A program made the position numbers and the translations under genes. Below are positions 44,651-56,102 of a stretch of DNA of 64,000 bases, piece by piece (the first letter of the stretch is position 1; every line of letters starts with the position of its first letter). Source of the stretch: Rusavskia elegans (lineage: Eukaryota; Ascomycota; Lecanoromycetes; Teloschistales; Teloschistaceae); the NCBI GenBank assembly GCA_011316305.1, contig SAUG01000057.1, positions 539,040 through 603,039 on the forward strand, written 5' to 3'. Below the pieces are notes generated by a model, which searched no databases, was not told where the DNA came from, and was given only the letters and a program-made list of their open reading frames with translations.

Positions 44651-45626
44651 TCAAGAATCGAACTGGATCCGCATGCCTTTGAACAAGAACTCCCCTGCCA
44701 GCCGTCCCATAGCCCAGCCAATATATGCTCCGGTGACGATAGTGATAGGCCATTTCTGCCATTCGCGATCCCTAGATCAGAAAAACACCATCAGCCACCA
44801 TCCCAACACTGCAATGCAATGCTTTTCCTCTCCCTCCCCATCCCCGCAACAAGGGAAACATCAACCACATACCAATCCAACGGTATCGGTATAGCCCCAC
44901 ACCAAGCGCCCACCGCCGTCCCCACCGTCCCACCCCAAACCCCATCCCACGGCAAAAAAGCACTACAAACCTCCCTCCACATCACGGCATCAACACCATA
45001 AACATAGAACAACGGCTGGAACATCAACAGCGCCATATGTGTCGCGCAGAGCAGATTATGCGCCAAATGGGTCGTCAGCGGCGCGCCGAAAAGGATAATG
45101 ATGACCGTGACGAGCGGTGTTGCGAGGAGGAATGTTAGGAGCGTTGCGAGGGAGGCGGGCTATATTTGCAAGGAAAAATATCAGCCATTGACTTTTTTCT
45201 GGGGATGTAGGGAATGGGTTTGTGGGGGATGGGGATGGGGATGGGAATGGAGATAGTACGTACGACGACTTTCTCCCCTATGATGCCCAGTTCCTTGGTC
45301 TTTTTCATCCCGGACTTCGGTTTCGGTTTGGGTTTGACTGGGAGGACGCCGGCTTTCGCGATGGGGAGACAGAGGATGCTGTAGAGGATTTGCAGGGCTG
45401 CGACTGGGAAGAGGAGTTTTGAGAGGGTGGAGACGGGGTTGACGATGAGGGGGGGGAAGGAGAGGTAGAAGAGGGTGAGGAGGAGGATGGGGTGGATGTG
45501 GTGGTAGAGGCGGGCGGTAGGGGTGGGGAGGAGGGTGATGGGTGTGGAGGTGGGGATCCATGTTCTGGAGGGAGGGTCTTGAGGAGGAGAGGTGGTGGAA
45601 GGGGAGATTGTTGTTGCGGCGGACAT
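44651..45626 (-). CDS. GPI11: GPI11/PIG-F, ethanolamine phosphate transfer cofactor in GPI synthesis
   Basis: Exons 45626-45264, 45159-44873 and 44771-44651, 256 aa. Introns of 104 nt (GTACGTAC to ATATAG) and 101 nt (GTATGTGG to ATCTAG). The polytopic pattern fits PIG-F: YHHIHPILLLTLFYLSFPPL, LLFPVAALQILYSILCLPI, LLTFLLATPLVTVIIILFG, FLPWDGVWGGTVGTAVGAW and the conserved end DREWQKWPITIVTGAYIG. Gpi11 partners with Gpi13 and Gpi7 in the ER membrane to add ethanolamine phosphate to the GPI glycan. The 3' stop is 117 bp from the stop of the dehydrogenase on the other strand. Confidence 0.88.
45205..45250 (+). repeat. G-rich (GGGGAT)n tract inside GPI11 intron 1
   Basis: The plus strand reads gggggatggggatggggat followed by gggaatgg, that is four or more G-runs spaced by two to three bases. 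It lies in the 104-nt intron of GPI11, so the transcript carries the C-rich complement and the non-transcribed strand has G-quadruplex potential. Confidence 0.6.
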
Positions 45627-45639
45627 GATGGGCGTGCAG

Positions 45640-46100
45640 GATCATGAGGTGAGCTGTAATTGTGGTATTCGCGATGTTTGCTGGTTGAGGGTACATGGGT
45701 TTAGCCGGATCGGGAAGCTGTCTATCAGGGTTCGGCGAGGTCATCCACAATGAACGAGGCTCTTTTGGCTCTCTGATGGGCATGTCTGGTTTCGAGCAGG
45801 CAGGTCAATACATCTATATCGAACATCAACGATATCAAGTAAGCTCGGAGGCAGGGAGCAGTGGGTTGACTATCGAAGCCTTGGATTCCTAGGATATCCT
45901 TTCTTGTTTCTCTATGATACATAGAGCGCAGCCGAAGCACCTCGCTTGCTAAGGCAACAACAGACAAGGCACACGGGTAAATAATATAGAAATCCTGACA
46001 ACCCTCCTGATCGGTCGACCATGCGACATTACCCAGGCGATTCATTCGCCGTCCCCCACAGAACCAACCATAACTAGCCCACGAGTGAAAGAACCCAGCC
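45640..46100. other. Intergenic region, GPI11 promoter side
   Basis: Between the GPI11 start at 45626 and the stop of the AN1 gene at 46103, both on the minus strand. No gene is seen. Confidence 0.3.
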
Positions 46101-46102
46101 GC

Positions 46103-46672
46103 CTAGATGCCCTTGACGACTATAGTCCTCTCGCTATTCAACTTGTCTGCGTTTCGTTCATGGCTTTCCTTCTTGCAGTCCTCAAGCCCGCTGCATTTGT
46201 GATCCTCCAGCATGCGATGTTTGCCGCAGAATTGACCTTGGCAGAAAGAGCAGTCGCCGACGATGCGTTGGGCCTGGTCTTTGCAGTCTTTGAAGGTGCA
46301 ACGGATCTTCTTGGGACCGCCACCACGGACGGGAAGGGTAACGTCTATTGTGGCGTTTGCCGGGAGTGATGCCAAGGGCGAGGAGGGAGATGTCAGGTGG
46401 TGGCCGGCATGCTGTAGGCGGAAGGAGGGCGCGGGAAGCGAGAGGCGGAGAGATATTAGATGACGGAGGGTAGAGAGGGTGGTGTTGGAGGGGAGGGTCA
46501 ACGGAATAGCTAGGAGTTCAGTCAGCCTTTGTACCCTGCCAGATCTGACGGATGCAGAATGGAACAACTTACTCTCGCCGTTCAGCAGCTTGACGATGAT
46601 TTGGATGTTCTCTGCTGCTGAGTCGGAGGAGGATGATTTTGCTGAAGCATTCGATGCCGAACGGGAGCGCAT
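46103..46672 (-). CDS. AN1-type zinc finger protein with N-terminal ubiquitin-like domain
   Basis: Exon 1 46672-46573 and exon 2 46509-46103, 168 aa. The 63-nt intron is strong (GTAAGT, GGCTGACT branch, CCTAG). The N-terminus is Ser-rich (MRSRSASNASAKSSSSDS). A ubiquitin-like part follows (IQIIVKLLNGETIPLTL, then LSTLRHLISLRLSLP and LQHAGHHL). The C-terminal AN1 finger has CTFKDC, CSFCQGQFCGKH and HKC, matching CX4C-X10-CX2CX4CX2HX5HXC. It then ends with a charged tail. AN1/UBL proteins link to Cdc48 and proteasome-related stress responses in other fungi (family knowledge). The intron contains no in-frame stop and is a multiple of three, so retention would give a version 21 residues longer. 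Confidence 0.82.
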   Translation of the reverse strand: MRSRSASNASAKSSSSDSAAENIQIIVKLLNGESKLFHSASVRSGRVQRLTELLAIPLTLPSNTTLSTLRHLISLRLSLPAPSFRLQHAGHHLTSPSSPLASLPANATIDVTLPVRGGGPKKIRCTFKDCKDQAQRIVGDCSFCQGQFCGKHRMLEDHKCSGLEDCKKESHERNADKLNSERTIVVKGI

Positions 46673-46759
46673 GGTGGCTGAGGCGATGGTCGACGGTGGA
46701 GCAGTGCCTGGTTTGAAATATGTACTAGGTATCAAGGTATTGATGGAGGCAGCAGGTAG

Positions 46760-47865
46760 ATTGTAGAGCTAGATGATTTGCCAAAGGATATGAAGAGCCA
46801 AGTAGTAGATGACGAGGAAAGTGTCAAGGGTATAAAGTGATGTACTTGGAATGCTCAAAGGGCAAGCTCAACAGGTAATATACAAAGTAGTAGATCGTTA
46901 CACAAGGATTCTTAATACGTAGAGCGAGGGTTCAACTTTGATGACAGGATGTCGTAAGAGATTGGGAGATGATGTGGACTTATGACTGATGAAGCAGGAT
47001 TGGGAGCAGGTCCCTAGGCCCCGGGCGGTATTACTCAGAAGGGCCGGTGACATGATCGCATGGCATGAGGGAAGCCAACAAGAAGCCACGGCCAGGAGCT
47101 GTTCTCTTTCCGGTATGATGCGAAGTAGCCACGGATATCACCCGTGTGCAGGGGTTTCTCGGCAGAGGGCGATGGTGGCGAGGCTAGAACTCGGTCGAAC
47201 ATGTCCTTCCGCATCGGGGAGACTCCAGGCATCGATTGAAGACTTTGGGGATATCTGCAGATGTGACATGCTACACAGCAGCATGTGCTGTGATTTTGAC
47301 AAGCTGCTGCTATCCGTCTACTCACTCCATTCGTTCCTGTTGGCTAGAGAAAGCGCATATGGACAGGTTGATGCCAATCGACGACTGTTGAAAGACCAAT
47401 GCCTCCAGGGGCGTGGTTGCCCCGAATGTAATGTGATGCCTCCCCTGGCCAGGCTGGGCATTTGACATCTCGATGGATTGTATTCAGAGGACACCCGATC
47501 GGTCACTACTCTGCCAGGGCATAAGACATTTCATCCTGTACCACGCCATCATGCCGAGGCAACGCCGTGAAGGACACATCTGACTGCCGCCTTTCAATAG
47601 ATATCTATCCTGACTAGAATTCTATTGCCATGGAAATCCCGAGCTCGCTAAGCCATTCGCCATTGGCGTTCTACAGCAAGCCCCATAGCCTCCCGTTGAA
47701 ACATCTCATGGCCGATTACCATCGTCGTAGCTGATCTGGACTCTGTCTAGGCCGCCAATATCAAGCCCTGCTGTACCTGGAATCCCTGGGAACGACGGAA
47801 CGTTGCCGGATGCATGCCATCAACATGCCATCTGCATCAGCATGTGTAGTGCTCTCATTCGCCAG
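46760..47865. other. Intergenic region with a doubtful ORF
   Basis: The plus frame 46989-47465 starts with ATG (158 codons) but has no domain, no signal and a shuffled composition. I do not call it. The region should hold the AN1 promoter and the 3' end of the GDPD gene. Confidence 0.3.
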
Positions 47866-47870
47866 CCGTC

Positions 47871-49195
47871 TTATTGGTCTTCCCTATGTTCAGTCATAGA
47901 GACACCTGGGCCAGATTCTCTTTCGTCCCGTTTCCCCGGAGCCGGTGGTCTTTTGGGTTTCCCGCCTGGTAACGCACCAAACCTCCACCAAAAGATGCAT
48001 CCGAAGACGATGATCATAAGGTTGATCCAGATGATCTGGCCCCAATGTCCTCGGGTGAAATGTATATCTCGCTTCCCATGTTCCCACTCCTCGCAAACCT
48101 CCAGGAATCGTTTCGGATCATCCGTGATGACGCCATCAGCACCTTGCTTGATGCTCCAGCGCATATGCTCATCATCGTTGACCGTCCAGAAGAACAGAGG
48201 GCGGCCGGCCGCTTTGGCATCGCGCATGAACGATGATCCGCCAAGGCCGAAGAGGGAGAGTTCGAGGATATTGAAGGAGACGTTAGGAAGGCGCAGGAAT
48301 TGGCGTGAGTAGGATGGAGAGAAGCTGATGTTGGTGATGGAATAGCTGGGGAAATATCGAGCGGCCAGTGGGAAGAACTTTGCCTAGGTAAAGTTAGAGA
48401 ACGCGACTGTAGCAGAGTCCAAAAGAAGCTCTTACAGCCCAGCAGCCAAGCACTATCCTTCTGTTCCATGGACTTCTCGAGTTCGGGGGTGTATCGTCGA
48501 TCGCCTTGGCCATGAGTCTCATTATGTCGTCGGCGTCATTGTCAATCTGTTGTTCTTCAGTCAGCACATGGCAAGGCCTGGGTCCCACAGATTTGCTAGT
48601 ACCTTAATGTCTAGCAACAGCCATGTTTTCTCATTCCCAGGCGCAGCCAAATATTCCAGTAGATCGGTCAGACGTGGCATTTGTTCATGTGGCGCTTGCA
48701 TCGTTCGTTGTTCGCTGACATATTCCCAGTCCCTATCGATGATCTTGTCTGGTCTCCCAAAACATCGTTTCAGCGTCGCATCCTACAGAAGGATACGGTG
48801 AGCGTCATTCCGCCAGGGCCCGAAAGGCTACCCATACGTGAGAAAGGACCACGACTTCATCCCTGGTCAAATGGACATCTGTCTCGATGGCGTGGACTCC
48901 GGTCTCGACAGCTCCCCGAAATGCCGCCATAGTATTCTCGGGATGTTGAGCTCGGTAACCCCTATGGGCAATTGCTTGTGGGAGCTGCTCGCCGTTCTCA
49001 TATTTCCTGGCAAAAGTCCAACCAGCTATGTCAATGCATCAGCGGCAAGCGCGTCGCAGCGTTCAGAGCGAACGCACGAAGAGGTGAGGGCGGCTCTCGA
49101 TCAAGCTTTGGTGTATCGGCAAAAGTGTTGTAGACGGTTTCATCGAGAAGGAAGGGTGGTGTTATCGCCAGCAGGCGGGCCTTTGCGGCGTTCAT
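47871..49195 (-). CDS. Glycerophosphodiester phosphodiesterase family phospholipase (Pgc1-like) with C-terminal membrane anchor
   Basis: Five exons: first exon 49195 to about 49074 (donor uncertain), then 49006-48838, 48782-48603, 48546-48436 and 48383-47871. The last four join in phase 0 with introns of 52-56 nt. Catalytic elements: AIAHRGYRAQHPENT and AIETDVHLTRDEVVVLSH (His-Arg, Glu/Asp metal site, second His), LLLDIK, and near the end PLFFWTVNDDEHM and GADGVITDDPKRF. A transmembrane helix follows (IIWINLMIIVFGCIFWW), then a short basic Pro-rich tail. Pgc1-type enzymes cleave phosphatidylglycerol to diacylglycerol in lipid droplet or mitochondrial membranes. The first exon (MNAAKARLLAITPPFLLDE) is plausible, but its splice site (GTTCGC) is poor. 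Confidence 0.82.
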
Positions 49196-49199
49196 GCCG

Positions 49200-50160
49200 A
49201 AGAGTCCAGTGAGATAAGAAAAAGAAGGACAATAATGATTCTGAACGTTGTCCGCGATACACTTTTACTAAACAAGTTAAGTTTGTAACTTGCGAGCAGT
49301 TCGGTCTCCTTATGTCCAGATCACGTCAAGCAATCCACAGCGAGTGCCGCAATAGTATCGACCTTTTATTGCCAGGATTGAAGACGCAGGGTCATCGGGT
49401 GCAGGAGGGTGTAGTGCCGGAAGAATTATCTGGACATGAAGACATGTTGGTACCTGAAACCTCCACGTGCGTTGCTAGATGGCGAGATTAAGTTCTCGTA
49501 CGAGTACCTATTTGAGATGTTGCGACTGATCTTGACAGGCCGGCCGGTCAAATGACAACGCGATCTAGATCTGATTCCAAGCTCACAATCATGCAATAGA
49601 TTAGTTGCATAAGCCAGATCCTTTCACGATCCATCATGCCACAAGCGGCTACAATTCACAACAGCCGAGGTTTCATTTCCCTCGGCTTTGCATTACACGG
49701 TAAGTATTGGGACGAACCGCGCGCTAGCCGGTTCACCAAACAGTTTCAGAACAGCTCCGCAGACACAAGCTTGAAAAAACGAGACACACAAAACTACACC
49801 TCGTAAAAAGAGACTTGAACTCGATACTCAAGGCTGGTATGCTTTGAGCCTTTCGAAGAAGGTTGCAAACGTCTATCATTCAAATGGTACGCTGTTGAGA
49901 CGATGAATGAGACCCTGCGGAAGCCAGCTTAGTGAACTAGGAGCGTACACAATAATGCGGATCAATTACTAAGGCACTCAGAAGATGCATGTCGTGTAGC
50001 AAGCAAGCGGTAAATACCCGTGGTCTCGTGAACAGCAATTGCGCTATGGTTCTGCCCTTCGTGATTAACCGCTGTCACAAATGTCATTGTTTGCCGAAGT
50101 GCATCAATATTGTTACTTGTTGTCCGCCTCCCTGTCCATCTATCAAACGCTTTTATCTCT
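49200..50160. other. Non-coding region between GDPD and ankyrin genes
   Basis: No frame looks coding; stop codons are frequent. Presumed promoter of the GDPD gene on its left edge and intergenic DNA further right. Confidence 0.35.
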
Positions 50161-50164
50161 ACTT

Positions 50165-50420
50165 CACCTCCTCCGATTCAGGGGTCAGCCTTTACAACCT
50201 CCACGTTAGACCAAGATCCAACGTCCCTTTCTATATTACAACTCAATCGTTACGTTGACTATGCGTATTGAGTCAAATATTAGCTACGGAGTGTTTTGCA
50301 ATCGTTAGAGCGAAATCTCATATCGAAGTACCGATTATTTACGTACCATATCACGATTGACTGTCAATACGACAAGTCCCTGATTGGAATCATTTGAGGA
50401 ATGTGATACAATTGCCTTCA
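50165..50420 (+). repeat. Degenerate dispersed repeat, copy at 50.2 kb
   Basis: ctccgattcaggggtcagcc at about 50169, then ttgcaatcgttagagcgaaa, tctcatatcgaagtaccgat and caagtccctgattggaatca occur in the same order as at 21745 and 26275. This copy keeps both halves and is the most complete. Confidence 0.5.
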
Positions 50421-50593
50421 CTGCTTAGGTAGGTCTGTTGCTCACTACAGACGCCACAGATATCTACCGGCTTCTTTCCCAACGTTGTCTTCCTAGTGCG
50501 CGCTCTCTTATCATCGCAACTGAGTATAATCTTTGAGCTATTAGATGAGGCTGATGCCCAAAATCTGACGCGTCGCCTTTCCTTGACTCAATA

Positions 50594-52780
50594 TTAGAGC
50601 CTGGGAAGATTCCGCATGAGCATGGTGGTGACAGCTTCGTTGTCTCTTGCATAGTCGAGAGCTGATTGCGAAAAGTTGTCTCGCATCCTGGTGTCTGCTC
50701 CATGAGCGCAAACAGCTTGAAGAATATCCAGGTTGCCATGGCCCGAATCAACGAGGTTGCAAACCGCTATATGTAACGGCGTTTTCCCATCGATTGACCT
50801 TCGCCTGTTGATGTCTGCACCATTGCGAAGTAGTGCGTTGACCGCTTCAAGCCCAAGCTGCCTCTCACATCGCATGAATGCTATATGTAGAGGCGTACCA
50901 TAAACGCACTCTGCCGCAAGGGAAGCACCTTTACGAATGAGATGCTCAACAGCGACTGAGTTGCCATTCCTTGAAGCTGTGTGAAGAGCAGTCTCCGATG
51001 TAGAGTCCGTCGCATCGACACCAACTCCATTATCCACCAGGATATCAATGCACTCGGTCATTTTGGAGCCAGAATCTCTGACCGCAAAGTGAAGTGCCGT
51101 CTTACCAGCTCTATCGCGAGCCACGATATCCGCCCCAAAATCCAGGATAGCCCTCAAATTGGCGGGCTGCTGTGCTAGGGCTGCGAGGTGAAGCGCTGTC
51201 CGGAACAACTGGTCGAGTTGGCCAACGCGTGCTCCTCTGTCCAGTAGGTATCGCACTACCTCGGAATCTCCTCTACTAACTGCCCACATAAGTGGTGTTT
51301 TCTGACTTTCGCTTCGAGCTTCGATGTTTGCATGCAACGAGAGTAAATAGATCACCATCGCCAGCCTTCCCTCCTTGACTGCTATGTGAAGCGGCTTCGA
51401 CGCCTGATCAGAACCATCGTCATCGCGAGTGTCAGCCTCAATATCAGCCCCTCGAGCCACGAGAAGCCGTACCATATCAATGTGTCCACAGCCGACAGCA
51501 ACATGGAGAGGCTTCCTGGCGCAACAATGGGCCTCGTGTCCTTCCCATGTTCCACAGGCCAGTGATCGAGCAAATGTGACGCCGAACTGCGCTCCACGAT
51601 CGAGCACAATGCGGGCAAGGTTGCATGCACCGTGCTTCACGGCGAAGTGTAAAGCCATTCCAAGGTCGGACTCCTCCTGAAACTTGACCAGATGTTCGTC
51701 GATAACACGATTGGAGAGCACATCGACGTCGATACCTGCAATGCGATCTGTGATTGATATCGATGCAAAGGATTCTTTGTCTGTTGTCCCGATTGGCATT
51801 CTTTTGATCCGGTCCACTGATAGAGTGTATAAGGCGATCAACTTGGATAGATACCACGAGAATTTCGGATCTCTGGGGTGGTCGCGAAAGTATAAAACAA
51901 TGTCTTCCAAAAAAAGCTCTGCTTTGTGAAAGTCCTTCCGCTGTATGTAGAGCTCGACTAGTTCATGGCTTTCGTGGAGTTCGTAGTTTCCTCGACCATC
52001 GGGGTCCGAAAAAAGTTTACTTCTAGTCTGGGATACAATAGAAACCTTGTTCAGGACTTGTCGCGCTTGTTCACGTAGATAAAGCCATCGCTGCTCCTGT
52101 CCGTTTTGCATGTATATCGAAGTTCGCCGATTTATTTCCGCAATTGACTTATGGTAAACATCCTTGATATCATGAGCATCGCAACCGCATGGGTAATAAG
52201 TCGTGTAGGCTTCGATTAGCCTTTTACAATCGCCCAGATCTGTTATGCTATCGTGTGAGAATTAGCCAATGTATCCTATCGACTGGCGAAATGGGCATCC
52301 GATACCTCGGCTGCCAGCCTCATCGAAGACCACAGTAGTACATAGGACACCTACAGCTCGTCATCGGTCTTGACCGTAAAATCAGTCGATGGCTCGAGGT
52401 CCTCTGAATCATACGTCAATAGCTGACCATCAAGCCTCGGATATTCGTTGGTGGACGATTTGACCGGCTCTGAACGATAGATGTCTTCCGGTCCCGGGGT
52501 TCCTCGAACACTTGCATTCCCGCTTGACTGAGTAGAACCACCACTGGTGGAGGCCTCCTCGGCCTTTGTACAGCTCTTTGAACATATATAGTTGAAGTGC
52601 TCGCATCGCAAGCAACGAGGTCCCGGCCACTGTCGATCTCCGGGCAAGCACTAGAATCAAATTCAGCTTCTGTCCACATAGTAGAACATGAATCGAGGGG
52701 ATGACCTTTGCTCTGTCAAATCTGCAGCGTTTGCACTTGCGGTAGGAGAGCTTTCTGTGTGACTTTGAGGCTCTAGGCAT
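50594..52780 (-). CDS. Zn2Cys6 finger fused to an ankyrin-repeat protein
   Basis: Exons 52780-52706, 52650-52355 and 52247-50594, 674 aa. Intron 1 (55 nt, GTCATC to TTCTAG) splits the zinc cluster; intron 2 (107 nt, GTAGGT to CGATAG) removes a TAG that would end the protein at 52351. Residues 16-47 read CKRCRFDRAK|CLPGDRQW...RCLRCEHFNYIC, that is CX2CX6CX11CX2CX6C, a complete binuclear cluster. An acidic Ser-rich linker follows, then a helical region (DCKRLIEAYTTYYP; YLREQARQVLNKVSIV; YIQRKDFHKAELFLEDIV) and about nine ankyrin repeats from residue 330 (KPLHVAVGCGHIDMVRLL; KPLHIAVKEGRL; TPLMWAVSRGDSEVVRYL; TALHTASRNGNS; TPLHIAVCNL). The finger suggests DNA binding and the repeats suggest a protein partner. 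Direct targets are unknown. Confidence 0.78.
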
Positions 52781-53039
52781 CGCTCTCTGAACCTAGAAGA
52801 TAGGGTAACCGCCAAAGTGTTGATTGAATGTAGCTTGACTAAGAAAGACAGTGTGGAGAGGCTCCCGATACTTCGAGCCTACACTGTTATAGAATCTCGT
52901 AGACCTCCATGACTTTGTAGGTGATCCAGCGTTGACTGGCTTGATTGAAATCGGATCCCGCTCATATGACTCTTGGCTGCATATCCAAACGCCCCTTTTG
53001 GTAACTCAGCCTCACGTGGGCGTGTTCCTCTTCATCCTC

Positions 53040-53152
53040 TTCTCACTCACCCTTCGCACTGCCCCTTCGCACTTCCCCTTCGCACTTCCCCTTCGCACTT
53101 CCCCTTCGCACTTCCCCTTCGCACTTCCCCTTCGCACTTTCGCACTTCCCTT
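53040..53152 (+). repeat. 13-bp minisatellite
   Basis: ttcgcacttcccc is repeated about seven times in near-perfect tandem from 53054, flanked by variants (ttcgcactgcccc; ttcgcactttcgcac). A plus frame across it encodes a 13-residue repeat (PSHFPFALPLRTS) only because 13 x 3 returns to frame. It sits in the intergenic region between the ankyrin gene and the next plus-strand gene, so I consider it non-coding. Confidence 0.8.
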
Positions 53153-53523
53153 CTCACTCTCACACAAGATTATTTTTCCCCCGTCCGGCTGCACGGCCTT
53201 TAGTTGCTTGGCCAATCAGGTCTGTGTTGACCCCGGCATCTCCGTGTTTTACTGGGCAATCTGTGTAAGGCTTCCGCTGAGTCTCCACTCCAAATAATCG
53301 CTTTCTTATTGTGAACACAGATCCGTAGAAACTCCTCGTTTTTTTCTTCCGCAGTAATCGGCCTATGCGGCCTATGCATAAAACGACACCATGGACGACA
53401 CCAGCCGCCCAGAGGGCGGGGAGTATATAACATCTATCATAACACCACTTGCCCTTTTCTCAACATTTGTATACCTGCTGCAACGCCTACTTAGGCAAAC
53501 TTTGAATAACGGCAACGGAGTCC

Positions 53524-54243
53524 ATGACTACTTCTCGTCAGCCAGATGTCAATTGCGAACATGTACCTCATCCCAGCTACATTAGCCTTTCACATACTGT
53601 CCATGATCCGCAACAACACTTCTCTTTTCTGCCCATCATTGTTCAGGGCTACACCGATCAAGCCATACTCTTCCGTGTACCAATATATCATGGCAGCCCG
53701 CATGTTTTCCAGCTGGTGATAAAACAAGTTCGTCATGCCACACGAATGTATTTGCTTGCAAAGCACTTTACGAGGTACGCGGTCGGGACAGCGAGAATCG
53801 TCGCGGTAAGGCTCCGTGGGTTATGACCATCTGGCATTGCTGATCGTCAGTGCCAGACTGGCAGAGTACGCTCCACGCCGGCAGCCTTGGGCCAGAAGGT
53901 CACGTTCGAAGACTTCCGCGAGGAGCTGTCCCTCACCGAAGCATTCCAGGATCTCGGAAGCTTCCTTGGACATCTACGGTCTGAGGTCGATACCACGAAC
54001 TTCGTCGTTTGCGAGCATGTCGTTGGCAGACATCTGCGAGGTTGCAATGCAATCGTAATTCGATCACACCTCGACAAGTCGAGCATAGTGTGCTGCCTAT
54101 GCAGTCTTTTGATTATCTCGCCTGTGGTTGGAATAGCAATCGGGTTGGCATCTCATCGTGCAGACGTTGGCGTTGCTGCCAGTACTGTCCTGATCGCGAT
54201 TGCATCGCTTTTGCAAGGTGTAGCAGCATGGTTCCAGCGTTGA
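53524..54243 (+). CDS. Hypothetical protein with two C-terminal membrane segments
   Basis: Exons 53524-53805 and 53851-54243 with a 45-nt intron (GTAAGG to CGTCAG, phase 0), 224 aa. The first part (PSYISLSHTVHDPQQHFSFL; LPIIVQGYTDQAILFRVPIY) and the middle (KVTFEDFREELSLTEAFQDL; LRGCNAIVIRSHLDKS) look soluble. The last 55 residues form two membrane helices (IVCCLCSLLIISPVVGIAIG; GVAASTVLIAIASLLQGVAA), giving a hairpin or tail-anchor layout. An upstream ATG at 53391 (MDDTSRPEGG...) opens another frame that also contains a hydrophobic stretch; it might be a first exon spliced near 53485. No family recognised. Confidence 0.5.
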
Positions 54244-54509
54244 TCTATCCAATATCTGTATCTTCGTTGTCCTTGGTTTTAGCAGAAATTGAAGACTTTC
54301 ACTGTCTCGACTCGTGAGGAAAACATCGTGCACAAGCGACATGCAAGAACAATGCTTACGTAAGCTATACCACGCTCAGGAGCTATTAATACTAATCCAC
54401 TTTGAAGTTTGAACTTCAGCGCCCACCACCGTCCATCATGGCCCACATCAATTGAGGATTGGGTGTCGGGAGGAAAAGCCAAAGCCAAAGACGACAGTTA
54501 GCATTCGAC

Positions 54510-56072
54510 ATGGACGAGAACACGGCCGATTCTTTCGTCAACAGAGACGAACCGGTACCTCTCCTCGCCTTCTCAGGCACCACCGGATCTCCATCACCTG
54601 ATCCCGAAAGCAAGCGCAGCAGGCTGCGAGAATCTATTTCCAACTCCAAGCTAAAGGAGAAGCTACAAGATGGGGCAAGTAGCAGGAGCGAGACTGGCTT
54701 CTCGTTGCAAGACCGCCTCCTCACCAAGTGAGCCATGTCAATACGGCCGATTCTGCATAAATGGCGGGCTAAGCGGCGTCGTAGACTTCTGCAGCAAGTC
54801 ATACCAACGGAGAATATCGAGGAGGTGCTGGATCTTCCGCCGGATAAAAGATCTTCGAAATATATAGGTCGACCCGGATTCAGTATACCGTTGATGACCA
54901 ACAACTTTCGACGCTTCAATTCACGGTGAGCCTGATTGTATCCATTCAAGCCGAGACTTTTGGTCTGATTACATGGTAGTATTGGTATCGTCTTCGTCTT
55001 CCAGACGCGCCTGATTCGTCTTCTTACCTGGCGAAACCCATTCCATACTCTCTCCCTCCTCGCTGTCTGTACATTCGTCTGTCTTGACCCCTATCTCCTC
55101 GCCGTCCTCCCCGTAGCAGCAGCTCTTCTCTTCGTCATGGTCCCCGCCTACCTCGTCCGCCATCCTGCACCACCACCCACCGTATCCCACAGCTCCTACT
55201 CTATCAACGGTCCCCCATTGGCCCCGCCCCGTACCATCAAACCCGCCGCCGAAATGTCTAAAGATTTCTTCCGCAATATGCGCGATCTCCAGAACAGCAT
55301 GGACGACTTCAGCACTGCGCACGACGGCGTCCTTAAAATCATCAACCCGCCCACGAATTTCTCGAACGAGGCTCTCTCATCCACAATATTTCTCTTCCTT
55401 TTCATCTCCACCTGCACCCTTTTCATCGTATCCCACCTCCTTCCATGGCGTCTCATGTCCCTCTTCTTCTGTTGGGCATCCATAATACTCGGTCATCCCT
55501 CCGTCCAACAATTCTTCCTGAACAACCGCGAATCTCACCTCCGCCCGCACGAACGCAAAGCCCAATCCTGGCTTGACGCTTGGATAGCCCGTGATATTGT
55601 CCTCGATGGACCCCCTGAAACGAGGGAAGTCGAAGTTTATGAATTGCAGAGGCGTAAAGGCGGGCGCAAGGGTGAGTGGGAGTCGTGGATCTTCAGTCCG
55701 AATCCGTACGATCCGTTATCGCCGCAGAGAATAGCTGGCGAGAGGCCCAAAGGGACGAGATTCTTTGAGGACGTCTGTGCCCCCAAGGGATGGGAATGGG
55801 GCGACAAGAAGTGGATTCTGGACCTTGGGAGTCGTGAGTGGGTGGAGGAGAGGATGGTGCAGGGTGTTGAGGTAGAGGTAGAGGGTGAGAGATGGGTTAC
55901 GGATCTAGTCAGTGACGACGAAACCGGCAGCACACCGAAGAAGGGTAAGAAGATCTCTCCAGGCTGGGAGGAAGGTGACGGACAGGGGCCATCAGGCATG
56001 TGGAGACGAAGGAGATGGATAAGGATGGTCAGACGAAAAGGGGTATCTTCAACTAATGACAAAGCTGGATGA
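54510..56072 (+). CDS. Pex23/Pex24-family peroxisomal membrane protein with dysferlin-type region
   Basis: Exons 54510-54727, 54785-54925 and 54980-56072, 483 aa. Introns are 57 nt (GTGAGC, GGCTAAG branch, CGTAG) and 54 nt (GTGAGC, TGATTAC, GGTAG), and all frames join. The family landmarks are FSLQDRLLTKLLQQVIP, SSKYIGRPGFSIPLMTNNF, then helices (TLSLLAVCTFVCLDPYLLAV; LPVAAALLFVMVPAYLV) and a second pair (TIFLFLFISTCTLFIVSHL). The C-terminal half carries dysferlin-type elements (WESWIFSPNPYDPLSPQR; RFFEDVCAPKGWEW; WILDLGSREWVEE). Yeast Pex28-Pex32 proteins of this family act at ER-peroxisome contacts and control peroxisome number and size. Which of the several paralogues this is cannot be told from the sequence alone. 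Confidence 0.85.
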
Positions 56073-56102
56073 AAAGTACAATCCTACGGCAATCATATCA
56101 TC

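Noticed and set aside
46989..47465. A 158-codon plus frame with ATG.
   Set aside because: No signal, domain or helix pattern; composition is like translated intergenic DNA, and an antisense frame of similar quality exists.
53012..53297. Frames across the 13-bp minisatellite encoding a repeated peptide.
   Set aside because: Openness results from a repeat unit without stops; both strands are open, and no start or domain is found.
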